DNA of 12,568 nucleotides. Origin: an uncultured Clostridia bacterium (GTDB lineage: Bacteria; Bacillota; Clostridia; Lachnospirales; Anaerotignaceae). A program made the position numbers and the translations under genes. The notes beneath the pieces are model-generated. The model had not been told where the DNA came from, did not search any database, and saw nothing but the letters and a program-made list of their open reading frames with translations. Location: the NCBI GenBank assembly GCA_937919015.1, contig CALFPN010000171.1, positions 1 through 12,568 on the forward strand, given 5' to 3'. Below are positions 6,360-12,568 of this stretch, piece after piece; positions within the stretch are counted from its first letter, which is position 1, and each line of letters starts with the position of its first letter.

Positions 6360-7244
6360 TCATTCACCCAAAATCTTCTTCATATCCTCCGGCAGTTCCT
6401 GCTCGAAATACAGATTCTCTTTCGTAATCGGATGGGGAAATTCCAATTTCCAGGAATGCAACGCATGCCGCCCAATCGCCTGAAAATTCGGATTATATAG
6501 TACATCCCCTGGCAATGGGTGTCCGATTTCTCTCATATGGAGACGAATCTGGTGTGTTCGACCTGTTTCCAAAGAGACTTTGGCAAGGGAATGGCCATTT
6601 ACATATTTTAGCCGTTCATAATGCGTCACAGCCTTCATGCCATTTCCATCGATACACCTCTCCACCGCAGAACCTTCTCTTCTACCAATGGGTAGATCAA
6701 TCGTCCCTCTTTCCGGCAGTTCTCCTTCCGTAACAGCCAGATAGGTTCTGTGAATCCTCCTGTTTCGCATGGACTCCCCAAGGATGGAGCCACTCAACAT
6801 ATTTTTGGCTATAATCACAAGCCCTGTTGTATCCTTATCGATACGATTTACACTCCGAAACACAAACGGGATTCCTTGCTTTTCGTAGTAATGCACTACT
6901 CCATTTGCAAGATTCATATATTCATAGCCCTTCGTCGGATGAATCGGCAAATTGGGTGCTTTACTCAAAACAAGGATATCCTCGTCTTCATATACAATAT
7001 CCAGAGGCATCTCCACCGAAGGAACGTTTTCCGAGCTTTCCCCATCTATGAAAACCGTTTGCAGAATATCATTTTCTTTCAGTTGTTTATTTACAAATTC
7101 CCATTTTCCATTTACTGTAATCAGGCTTTCTGCTTTTTTCAGAAATTTGATACAGGTCGGGGTATATTCATGTTCCAGAAGAAAGGTGCCGATGGTTTTC
7201 CCTGCATCTTTTTCCGTCATTTTATAACAAAAAATTCTTTTCAT
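6360..7244 (-). CDS. RluA-family RNA pseudouridine synthase
   Basis: Cytoplasmic enzyme that isomerises uridine to pseudouridine in rRNA or tRNA. 294 residues, a usual length. An S4-like N-terminal part (~10-65, with a VNG turn) precedes the catalytic domain. The active-site motif reads NRIDKDTTGL with catalytic D136, where many family members have HRLDxxTSG; Asn for His is a variant, not a loss of the catalytic residue. RTHQIRLHM followed by GHPLPGD is the typical C-terminal signature. The ATG at 7244 follows a moderate GGAAG with 7 bases of spacing. The gene starts 87 bases after the NlpC/SLH gene on the same strand; the gap holds only a weak possible hairpin (near 7270-7310), so co-transcription is likely. 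No clear terminator is seen after its stop. Which uridine it modifies cannot be told from sequence. Confidence 0.9.
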   Translation of the reverse strand: MKRIFCYKMTEKDAGKTIGTFLLEHEYTPTCIKFLKKAESLITVNGKWEFVNKQLKENDILQTVFIDGESSENVPSVEMPLDIVYEDEDILVLSKAPNLPIHPTKGYEYMNLANGVVHYYEKQGIPFVFRSVNRIDKDTTGLVIIAKNMLSGSILGESMRNRRIHRTYLAVTEGELPERGTIDLPIGRREGSAVERCIDGNGMKAVTHYERLKYVNGHSLAKVSLETGRTHQIRLHMREIGHPLPGDVLYNPNFQAIGRHALHSWKLEFPHPITKENLYFEQELPEDMKKILGE

Positions 7245-7331
7245 GATTCAACTTCCATTTCACATCAATCAGATTTGCAAAAAAGCCCTGATGACACAAC
7301 GCGTCCTTTTCAAAATCTCTGTCAAATGTTC

Positions 7332-9293
7332 TTATTTTACATTTTTTGCATAATTCATCAGCATCTGCGCAGTATGTACTTTTTCTGTCTGCCCCTTTGG
7401 CTGTAGCATGCCGTATTCATTGCCATTGACGATACCTGCACCACAGGCCCACTGCATCGCCGGGATCGCATATTCACTGATATCGAAAGCATCCGCATAA
7501 GACAGGATATTTGTATCTTCCCCCACAGAAACATCACAGCCCCTGTCTTCTGCATATCTCCAGAGGATAGACACCATCTGTTCTCTTGTTACTGCATCCG
7601 CTGCACCGAAAGTATTGTCGCCATAGCCGGACATGATGCCCGTTTCTGCTGCCCATATAATAGCCGTTTTCTGGGGATGGGCTTCGCCCACATCATTAAA
7701 GAAACAATCGGTATTCGGGTTTGGTTTGCCAGCCATGACCCACAGAGCCTCTGCTGCCATGGCGCGGGTAGTTGTATCATGGAGACCGAAAGTACCGTCC
7801 CCATTGTTTTTCAGAATACCTTCTTTCAGACAATATGCCACTGCATCACGGTACCACTGGGTTTCAGGGAAATCATATGTTTTTCCGTCCAGTTTTGCGT
7901 AACAGGGCATGAAGGCTTTATTCAATGCTTCCAGCCATGTCATGCCGTTGGCCCGCTTCACATCCAGTGTATTGATCATCACTTCTCTGGTATTCAGTCG
8001 TTTGCCGGTATCGGGGCTCATGATCGTACCTACGGCACTGACTACATAATATTTACCGTCCACTTTTCCCAGATAGAGCATTTCATGTCCGGGGAAGCAG
8101 AGCGCAGAACCCATAGGCATCTCATCCAGAATCAGGCATTTTTCTTCCAGAGACATGTTTGTCATATCAATTTTTTCTATGTTCATATTCCACTGCCAGT
8201 TGCCGTTTCTGGCAACTTCAATACCAAAACAGGCATAAACGGTACGCACCATGCCGGAACAGTCCTCTACATCCAACATACCGCCCCAACCATAGGCATC
8301 CCCCAACTGATTCAGGGATACATCAGAAATGTTTTCCATAGTCAGAGGCAGATATCCAATATGTACTTTTGCTGTTTCCGGAATGAGTGCCAGTTCTTTG
8401 CTGTAACTGCCATCTTCATTTCTGACAGGCAGATAAACCACATAATTATGATAAGGGGAACGGTTGCCCACCCGCTGATCAGGCTCCAGTTCTTTCACCA
8501 GTTCCAGAGCTGTGCCTGTTGTCAGCATGCGGCGGGAGGTCCGGGGTGTTTCATAAGATTTGTCTGTATAAACCTTATTGCCGTAAACCACCAGCAGATT
8601 TTCGGAAGGCAGATCCCACGCAGAAAGCCATTCTTCCCTATAGGCACAGACAGCTACATCTTCCACAGGAATCCAGCCGGAACAGCCGGCAATGCGAGCC
8701 TGATAATATCTCCCATCAGCGGAAGTAGAATACAGCAGCACCGGTTCATTTACCGGTACTGCGCTCAATGCCATATTATCAGAATCTTTGTCATTGGGAT
8801 CATCCAACAGGAATTTATTGCTGGGGAATACTTGGACGATGGTTCTGTTTACGGCAATGCCGTAACGAACCGGCATCACTTCTGCCGCATTTACATCCTG
8901 TGTATTGTCGATCATTTCCTGAAAGTACGCCCAGTCTGTTTTATTTCCTTCTTTATCATACGTCCAGCTCAGGTAATACTGGGCATCTGCAGTGGAAGAA
9001 GAATACAGAGCTGCATTTTTTGAAATACCATTATATGTTTCTGCAGCTGTTTTCAGATCCATGACCATATTGTCCTCTGCACGGAAAGTATCTTCATTAA
9101 ATGCCTTGATCTCCTCCTGTGTCAAAATCACATCATGATAACCTTCATGATAATCCGCCCAGAAAGATGCTTTGGACATTTCCGGCGTTACATCCGGCAT
9201 ATAGGAGATTCCTGCCAGTGCAGACTGCGCTGCGGAAACAGAAAGGATCATCGCCAGAGAAATACCGAAAATTTTTTTCGATTTATGCAACAT
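7332..9293 (-). CDS. Secreted SH3/NlpC-P60 peptidoglycan hydrolase with three SLH repeats
   Basis: Predicted exported wall-lytic cysteine peptidase cutting stem peptides. 653 residues. The signal peptide is ~1-27, probably cleaved after ALA. An N-terminal helper region precedes a bacterial SH3-like segment around 178-218 (PVLLYS...GWIPVEDV). The NlpC/P60 core spans ~320-460: nucleophile C345 in DVEDCSGMVRT and H403 in PGHEMLYLG. The third polar residue, often His after the next strand, is not evident: the strand reads YYVVSAVGT. Three SLH repeats follow (~473-520, 529-580, 597-650), with TTRAMAAEALW and VTREQMVSILW in the first two and a degenerate third; SLH repeats bind secondary wall polymers. 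The ATG at 9293 follows AAAGGAGGA at good spacing. The frame is open to 9437, but that extension overlaps the tmRNA terminator and this gene's promoter. Domain calls are firm; activity is inferred. Confidence 0.9.
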   Translation of the reverse strand: MLHKSKKIFGISLAMILSVSAAQSALAGISYMPDVTPEMSKASFWADYHEGYHDVILTQEEIKAFNEDTFRAEDNMVMDLKTAAETYNGISKNAALYSSSTADAQYYLSWTYDKEGNKTDWAYFQEMIDNTQDVNAAEVMPVRYGIAVNRTIVQVFPSNKFLLDDPNDKDSDNMALSAVPVNEPVLLYSTSADGRYYQARIAGCSGWIPVEDVAVCAYREEWLSAWDLPSENLLVVYGNKVYTDKSYETPRTSRRMLTTGTALELVKELEPDQRVGNRSPYHNYVVYLPVRNEDGSYSKELALIPETAKVHIGYLPLTMENISDVSLNQLGDAYGWGGMLDVEDCSGMVRTVYACFGIEVARNGNWQWNMNIEKIDMTNMSLEEKCLILDEMPMGSALCFPGHEMLYLGKVDGKYYVVSAVGTIMSPDTGKRLNTREVMINTLDVKRANGMTWLEALNKAFMPCYAKLDGKTYDFPETQWYRDAVAYCLKEGILKNNGDGTFGLHDTTTRAMAAEALWVMAGKPNPNTDCFFNDVGEAHPQKTAIIWAAETGIMSGYGDNTFGAADAVTREQMVSILWRYAEDRGCDVSVGEDTNILSYADAFDISEYAIPAMQWACGAGIVNGNEYGMLQPKGQTEKVHTAQMLMNYAKNVK

Positions 9294-9327
9294 TTTTATT
9301 CCTCCTTTTTTCGTTATCGCTTTCTTC

Positions 9328-9356
9328 ATCATAGCATCCTTTTTTATCTTCGTCAC
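9328..9356 (-). promoter_or_regulatory. Predicted promoter of the NlpC/SLH gene
   Basis: On the minus strand GTGACG (9351-9356), 17 bases, then TATGAT (9328-9333). TGC directly before it makes an extended -10, which can compensate for a poor -35. The leader would be about 30 bases. Confidence 0.55.
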
Positions 9357-9425
9357 GAAATTTTCTGAAAACGAATGAAACAAGACGAATATGCCCGAAG
9401 AAATTCGTTCCTGTATTTTTTGCAT

Positions 9426-9462
9426 AAAAAAGCACATACCCAGACTATCCTTGGTATGTGCT
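9426..9462 (-). terminator. Rho-independent terminator of ssrA
   Basis: A perfect 10-base stem, AGCACATACC (9431-9440) with GGTATGTGCT (9453-9462), has a 12-base loop and six T residues after it on the minus strand. It ends the ssrA transcript before the NlpC/SLH promoter. Confidence 0.92.
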
Positions 9463-9465
9463 GTG

Positions 9466-9502
9466 TTTCACGGCTTTTAGCAACGATTGCTATTACGTGA
9501 AA
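9466..9502 (-). other. Two-tier hairpin between tmRNA 3' end and terminator
   Basis: An outer stem TTTCACG (9466-9472) with CGTGAAA (9496-9502) encloses an inner stem TAGCAA (9478-9483) with TTGCTA (9487-9492), joined by a small internal loop. It lies 8 bases from the mature tmRNA end. A second hairpin between an RNA gene and its terminator may guide 3' trimming; that role is inferred. Confidence 0.5.
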
Positions 9503-9510
9503 ATCAAGTA

Positions 9511-9866
9511 TGGAGATGAGGGGAATTGAACCCCTGTCCGAAAACCCATCCATAAGAACTTCTCCCATCACAGTCAGTCTTTTCACATTCCCTCGTTACA
9601 ACGCCGAATGACAGGCTTTGTCCCTCAGTAGCTTCATGAATCTTTTCCTGCCGCAAAGCTTAGGCAGAAAAGTTCCCCACCAAGTCGATGCCGGATTCTT
9701 CAGCGGTGAGAAACTGAAGGCCGACAGGCGCCGTTAATTAGGCAGCCAGTGCAAAATTATTTTTGTCGTTTCTTTTTAAAAAAGGTTCCAGCTTGATGAC
9801 GCGGTTCACTGGTCCGCGGATGGCTATCCCTACTTTCAAGACTCCCGTCGAAACCATTGCATCCCC
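9511..9866 (-). ncRNA. ssrA: Transfer-messenger RNA (tmRNA)
   Basis: Acts with SmpB to free ribosomes stalled on broken mRNA and to tag the unfinished protein for proteolysis. 356 bases. The 5' end GGGGATG pairs with the 3' CATCTCC as a 7-base acceptor stem with one G-U pair. GGUUUCGACG near the 5' end and the T-arm, with its loop within GGGGTTCAATTCCCC, are canonical tmRNA marks. The 3' A discriminator is not followed by CCA, so CCA must be added after transcription. The tag frame occupies 9741-9773 with TAA at 9738-9740 and reads RNDKNNFALAA; the LAA end is the usual degradation signal. The resume codon appears to be AGA (Arg) rather than the common GCA (Ala). It lies directly downstream of smpB and has its own terminator. 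The type is certain; the ends are accurate to a base or two. Confidence 0.96.
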
Positions 9867-9877
9867 TCGGCAGTGAA

Positions 9878-9948
9878 ATTCTTTTCCGCTTTGGAGTTCC
9901 CGTCCCATAGTCGCTTGCGACTGTGCAAGGGAACGGAAGGAAAAGAAT
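9878..9948 (-). other. Long structured leader hairpin 5' of tmRNA
   Basis: Three nested stems: a perfect 10-base outer stem ATTCTTTTCC (9878-9887) with GGAAAAGAAT (9939-9948); a middle stem GTTCCC (9896-9901) with GGGAAC (9929-9934); and an inner 9-base stem CATAGTCGC (9906-9914) with GCGACTGTG (9917-9925). It starts 12 bases upstream of the mature tmRNA 5' end. No T-run follows on the minus strand, so it is not a terminator of smpB. It is probably part of the precursor trimmed from tmRNA, or a small mobile palindrome. Confidence 0.6.
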
Positions 9949-9953
9949 GGAAC

Positions 9954-9978
9954 GGTTTTGCTCGCCAGAGCAAAAGCC
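9954..9978 (-). other. Second hairpin in the smpB-ssrA spacer
   Basis: TTTTGCTC (9956-9963) pairs with GAGCAAAA (9968-9975) around a 4-base loop, and two more G-C pairs are possible past a one-base bulge. No T-run follows on either strand. It sits next to the long leader hairpin, making most of the 166-base spacer structured. Confidence 0.5.
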
Positions 9979-10032
9979 AACCTCTGTCTTCACCTCGTAG
10001 GTAAGAAACATGGCATTTAAACGACAAAATCC

Positions 10033-10506
10033 TTACAAAGTAAGATTTCTGACTTTGAAATCCTTTTCCGCCTGACGGCGTACATCATTTTTGGCAATGG
10101 TATCTCTCTTATCATAGAGCTTTTTCCCTTTTGCCAGAGCGATATCGATCTTTACATAGCTGCGATCGAAATACACCTTCAGGGGCATGATCGTGTAGCC
10201 CGCTGCGCGGACTTCATGATCCCACTTGCGGATCTGCACTTTATGCAGCAGTAATCTTCTGGGGCGCAGAGGATCTTTATTAAAGATATTCCCCTGTTCA
10301 TAGGGGCTGATGTGCATGTTATAAATGAAGGCTTCCCCATCTTTGATCTGGATATAGCTTTCCTTCAGGCTGCACTTGCCCATACGCAGACTTTTCACCT
10401 CTGTGCCTGCCAAAGAAATCCCGGCCTGTATGGTTTCTTCGATAAAGTAATCATGATATGCTTTTTTATTCTGCGCGATCAATTTTGTACCCTTCGCCTT
10501 TGCCAT
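10033..10506 (-). CDS. smpB: SsrA-binding protein SmpB
   Basis: Small cytoplasmic RNA-binding protein that carries tmRNA to stalled ribosomes and mimics the missing codon-anticodon stem in the decoding centre. 157 residues, the usual full length. Family marks are KAYHDYFIEETIQAGI and LAGTEVKSLR near the N-terminus, LKESY, ISPYEQGN, and the basic tail with LAKGKKLYDKRD, which enters the mRNA channel. The ATG at 10506 follows AAGGTGA. The gene is directly upstream of ssrA on the same strand, and no terminator is visible between them, so one precursor transcript is plausible. Its own promoter lies at 10550-10578. In many Bacillota rnr precedes smpB; here two plus-strand genes lie between them. 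Confidence 0.97.
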   Translation of the reverse strand: MAKAKGTKLIAQNKKAYHDYFIEETIQAGISLAGTEVKSLRMGKCSLKESYIQIKDGEAFIYNMHISPYEQGNIFNKDPLRPRRLLLHKVQIRKWDHEVRAAGYTIMPLKVYFDRSYVKIDIALAKGKKLYDKRDTIAKNDVRRQAEKDFKVRNLTL

Positions 10507-10549
10507 ACAGCTTCACCTTCTTCTTTGCTTCCCTATTACTGCAGGAATA

Positions 10550-10578
10550 ACTATATCATATTATCCCGAAAAAATCAA
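10550..10578 (-). promoter_or_regulatory. Predicted promoter of smpB (and probably ssrA)
   Basis: On the minus strand TTGATT (10573-10578), 17 bases, then TATAGT (10550-10555), with TGA in front giving an extended -10. The leader would be about 37 bases. I see no comparable promoter immediately before ssrA. Confidence 0.6.
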
Positions 10579-10718
10579 ATGACGTTTCCGTTACAAATAT
10601 TTCCGTCATTTTACAGAAATCTCCTGCCGCTGCTAACTTTCCCCTCTTTTTCCAGAAAAATGCCAAATCTTACGTTTTTCTTAAATCTATATCTTTTTCC
10701 CATATTGCCTGCCATTTC

Positions 10719-10727
10719 TGTTATGAT
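10719..10727 (+). promoter_or_regulatory. Possible extended -10 promoter of the RDD gene
   Basis: TGTTATGAT is an extended -10 element with no good -35 at the right distance. It is about 48 bases before the RDD start codon. It would fire away from the smpB promoter, making 10507-10774 a divergent control region. Confidence 0.35.
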
Positions 10728-10774
10728 AAATTTAAGAGAAAAGCTTGAAATTTATCTGGAAAGGAGACCTGCCT

Positions 10775-11938
10775 ATGACAAACGAAAATACGGCAGTACT
10801 GGCCACATGGCTTCATGAACCCAAGGAGCCTGCCTTCGTTCCGCCAAAAGCCCCCTATCCCTGGCGGCGATATTTTGCCCGCAGTTTTGATTTTGGCCTG
10901 ATTACCACCTGTTATGAGGTGTTCGTGTGCCTTTTGCTCCGCGTCAATTTTTCCGAAAGGAACCTTTTTCTGGAACTGATCGATATCTACATCTGCTGGG
11001 GGCTGGTATTCCTGCTGGAACCCCTTTTCCTGTCCAGATGGGGCAAAACACCGGGCAAATGGCTTTTCGGCCTTTCCATCCGAAACAAAAACGGCGAACT
11101 GCTGACCAGAAAAGAAGCCTTTGACCGTACCTTTGCTGTATTCTGTAAAGGGGAAGGCTTCGCCATTCCTTTTTACGACCTGTACCGCAATTATCAGTCC
11201 TACAAGGTCTGCTGCGACACCGGCGTCATGGAATGGGACGAAAACCTCAGATACGAAGCCAAGCCTTTCCGCTATGCTTCCGTTTTCGGCTATCTGGGCA
11301 TCACTGCTGTGACACTGGCCCTTTCCGCGGGTGTCACATTCTGGCAGATGACCCCTCCGAACAAAGGGATTCTCACTGTAGACGAATTTATTGAAAACTA
11401 TAATTACCAGCTGGATTACAATAAAATCGGAGGCGTCATGCGGCTGGAAGAAGACCGCACATGGCTTACAGATGAAGAAATTGATAACGGCAAAAATGTA
11501 TTCTATCCTAACTGGTTCATGGGAAATTTTTCCGAGCCTGTTTTCACAGAAAAGGATGGTAAGCTCTCCTCCGTTTCCTTCACCATGGAAAGCACTGAGG
11601 AATATCATACTATTTCTGCCCCCGCTGAAAAAACATGGCTGGTCGGCGCGCTCCTGCGTACACAAACCGGACTTTTTTATCCGGAGATCGCAAAGCTGGG
11701 CGGTACTGTCATTGAATCTGCATCTCCTGCCAGCCATCCTTATCCGATTGATTCCGTCATGAAGTATATCGAAGAAGCACCTTTTGATAGTTATGTCATC
11801 GAAACGGGAAATATCCGCATCACCCAGAAAACAGATATTTCCAATTATCAGGGAACTTCCGACCATCTGTACCCTTCTAAAGTGCAAGAAGATTGCCATT
11901 TCTCCATGACCTTTACCCTTGAACAGCTTCCCGAATAA
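10775..11938 (+). CDS. RDD-family integral membrane protein with extracytoplasmic C-terminal domain
   Basis: 387 residues. RDD proteins are poorly characterised membrane proteins; some are linked to ion transport. Seen: PWRRYFARSFDFGLI (from residue 29) with the conserved Arg and Asp; two membrane segments at ~40-58 and ~68-86; the RDD loop GKTPGKWLFGL at 90-100 followed by a soluble stretch; a third membrane segment at ~172-190; then about 195 residues, probably outside, that resemble nothing I know. The ATG at 10775 follows GGAAAGGAG with 8 bases of spacing; the frame extends upstream to 10745 without a ribosome site. It is the first of two plus-strand genes, 12 bases from the next, and converges on rnr. 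Family call is good; the tail and function are unknown. Confidence 0.8.
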   Translation: MTNENTAVLATWLHEPKEPAFVPPKAPYPWRRYFARSFDFGLITTCYEVFVCLLLRVNFSERNLFLELIDIYICWGLVFLLEPLFLSRWGKTPGKWLFGLSIRNKNGELLTRKEAFDRTFAVFCKGEGFAIPFYDLYRNYQSYKVCCDTGVMEWDENLRYEAKPFRYASVFGYLGITAVTLALSAGVTFWQMTPPNKGILTVDEFIENYNYQLDYNKIGGVMRLEEDRTWLTDEEIDNGKNVFYPNWFMGNFSEPVFTEKDGKLSSVSFTMESTEEYHTISAPAEKTWLVGALLRTQTGLFYPEIAKLGGTVIESASPASHPYPIDSVMKYIEEAPFDSYVIETGNIRITQKTDISNYQGTSDHLYPSKVQEDCHFSMTFTLEQLPE

Positions 11939-11950
11939 AGGAGGAAAAGC

Positions 11951-12238
11951 ATGTATTCCATCAAACTTGTCAAAAAACTATTTCTGATATTTATATTTCT
12001 TTTTCTTCTCTGGTTTGCAGCAGCAGCCACAGATCTCATTCGAGTGAATGGATTTGAAAAACCCATTTTTGCCCGTCCTGTCATCACTGCTGATGACGGC
12101 GGCTCCGGCACCTATAAAGGTCTTGGCTGGCGGATCGAACTGGAAGGCAATTTTATGCCGGAGGATGAACTGCCCGGCGTAACAAAATATGAATTTTATC
12201 TGGGCGGCGACCTCATCCTTGCTGCTATCCGAGACTAA
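11951..12238 (+). CDS. Small exported or membrane-anchored protein with DDGGSG and GNFMPEDE motifs
   Basis: 95 residues. The start is basic and hydrophobic (MYSIKLVKKLFLIFIFLFLL), forming a signal or anchor helix to ~28; there is no lipobox cysteine. The remainder is probably extracellular and carries TADDGGSGTYKGLGW (~47-61) and GNFMPEDELPGVTKYEF (~67-83), ending in AIRD. From memory, short uncharacterised proteins with these motifs occur in other Bacillota, but I know of no assigned function. AAAGGAGG starts directly at the end of the RDD gene's stop codon and the ATG is 12 bases past that stop, so the two genes are one operon. A terminator follows directly. Coding status is well supported by ribosome site, operon position and composition. 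Confidence 0.8.
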   Translation: MYSIKLVKKLFLIFIFLFLLWFAAAATDLIRVNGFEKPIFARPVITADDGGSGTYKGLGWRIELEGNFMPEDELPGVTKYEFYLGGDLILAAIRD

Positions 12239-12239
12239 A

Positions 12240-12266
12240 AAAAGAACCCTCAGCGAGGGTTCTTTT
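12240..12266. terminator. Bidirectional terminator between the RDD operon and rnr
   Basis: An 11-base perfect stem, AAAGAACCCTC (12241-12251) with GAGGGTTCTTT (12255-12265), has a 3-base loop and one further A-T pair. It has T-rich tails in both directions (TTTTCTTT on plus, a run of seven T on minus). It ends the RDD operon from the left and rnr from the right; both stop codons lie within 5 bases of it. Confidence 0.93.
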
Positions 12267-12268
12267 CT

Positions 12269-12568
12269 TTAGTCTTCAAAGGGTTCAAAATCGTCTTCGA
12301 ACATAAAATCGATGGTGCCCATCATGCGGTCTACCTTGGTTACGGAAACCGTTACTCTGTCGCCTAAGCGATAACTTTTCTTCGTTCTCTTGCCATAAAC
12401 CAGCATATTTTTATCATCGAATTCATAGAAATCATCATCCATCTGATTCAGGGCAACCATGCCTTCAATGGTATTGGGCAGTTCCACATAAATGCCCCAT
12501 CCAGTCACACCGGAAATGATGCCTTCGTAGATTTCGCCCACCTTATCTTCCATGTATTCCACTTTTTT
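12269..12568 (-). CDS. rnr: Ribonuclease R, C-terminal S1 domain only (5' part beyond window)
   Basis: 99 residues of the C-terminus of a 3'-5' exoribonuclease that degrades structured RNA and, with SmpB-tmRNA, nonstop mRNA. The S1 RNA-binding fold is clear: VGEIYEGIISGVTGWGIYVE, then NTIEGMV, then YRLGDRVTVSVTKVD and GTIDFMF. The frame is open through the window edge and enters with KKVEYMED, so this is the tail of a longer gene and not a small independent S1 protein. The protein ends in acidic residues (DDFEPFED), not the lysine-rich tail of E. coli RNase R. The name rnr is favoured over other S1 proteins because of the sequence just before the domain and the nearby smpB-ssrA pair. Confidence 0.85.
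   Translation of the reverse strand, partial: KKVEYMEDKVGEIYEGIISGVTGWGIYVELPNTIEGMVALNQMDDDFYEFDDKNMLVYGKRTKKSYRLGDRVTVSVTKVDRMMGTIDFMFEDDFEPFED

Noticed and set aside
7677..9023. Plus-strand 448-codon open frame opposite the NlpC/SLH gene
   Set aside because: It is in codon register with a gene that has clear signal peptide, NlpC and SLH motifs; the antisense product shows no domain.
9294..9437. N-terminal extension of the NlpC/SLH gene to the ATG at 9437
   Set aside because: The extension overlaps the tmRNA terminator tail and the predicted promoter, and the internal ATG at 9293 has an excellent ribosome site followed by a signal peptide.
9738..10027. Overlapping minus-strand frames across tmRNA and the smpB-ssrA spacer
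   Set aside because: They run through tmRNA structure and leader hairpins. Only the last 11 codons (9741-9773) are real, as the tmRNA tag.
10721..11899. Minus-strand 392-codon open frame opposite the RDD gene
   Set aside because: It is in codon register with the RDD gene, which has recognisable motifs, a ribosome site and an operon partner. The antisense frame has none of these.
1..12568. CRISPR array, insertion sequence, prophage or tRNA gene
   Set aside because: I saw no regularly spaced repeats, transposase or phage motifs, or cloverleaf tRNA apart from the tRNA-like part of tmRNA.

Overview
The window looks like chromosomal DNA of an anaerobic Bacillota, most likely class Clostridia. 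The signs are an oxygen-sensitive pyruvate:ferredoxin oxidoreductase, S-layer-homology (SLH) and copper-amine-oxidase-like 'stalk' wall domains, strong AAGGAGG-type ribosome sites, AT-rich spacers around moderately GC-rich genes, and an smpB/ssrA pair close to rnr. A finer placement (perhaps Lachnospirales) would be a guess. I see no phage, transposon, CRISPR array or tRNA gene.

Layout, left to right. (1) 1-3173, minus: nifJ (pyruvate:ferredoxin oxidoreductase) without its last ~120 residues, preceded by a 631-base AT-rich spacer with a good promoter and several dyad sites. (2) 3751-5974, minus: two exported cell-wall proteins, an L,D-transpeptidase and a stalk/RsiV-like protein. Each has its own promoter, and one terminator follows the pair. 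(3) 6012-6207, minus: a 51-codon GxxxG-rich membrane peptide broken by one extra T, with its own terminator. (4) 6360-9356, minus: an RluA-family pseudouridine synthase and, upstream of it, a secreted NlpC/P60 hydrolase with SLH repeats. (5) 9426-10578, minus: smpB and ssrA (tmRNA), separated by a strongly structured leader, with a strong terminator after ssrA. (6) 10719-12266, plus: the only plus-strand genes, an RDD-family membrane protein and a 95-residue exported protein with a DDGGSG signature, ending at a terminator that works on both strands. (7) 12269-12568, minus: the end of rnr (RNase R).

Three themes emerge. Central anaerobic carbon metabolism is represented by nifJ. Cell-envelope remodelling is represented by the L,D-transpeptidase, the stalk protein and the NlpC/SLH protein. 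Ribosome rescue and RNA decay are represented by rnr, smpB and ssrA; SmpB-tmRNA is known to work with RNase R in degrading nonstop mRNA. The plus-strand RDD pair lies between rnr and smpB, which are adjacent in many Bacillota.

The most useful leads are the repeated TTGTC-N-GACAA dyads and a Rex-like site around the nifJ promoter, the frameshifted small peptide, the folded leader in front of tmRNA, an arginine resume codon in tmRNA, and a window-wide shortage of TTA, CTA and TCA codons that produces very long false antisense ORFs. Nothing here amounts to a clearly new multi-gene system.
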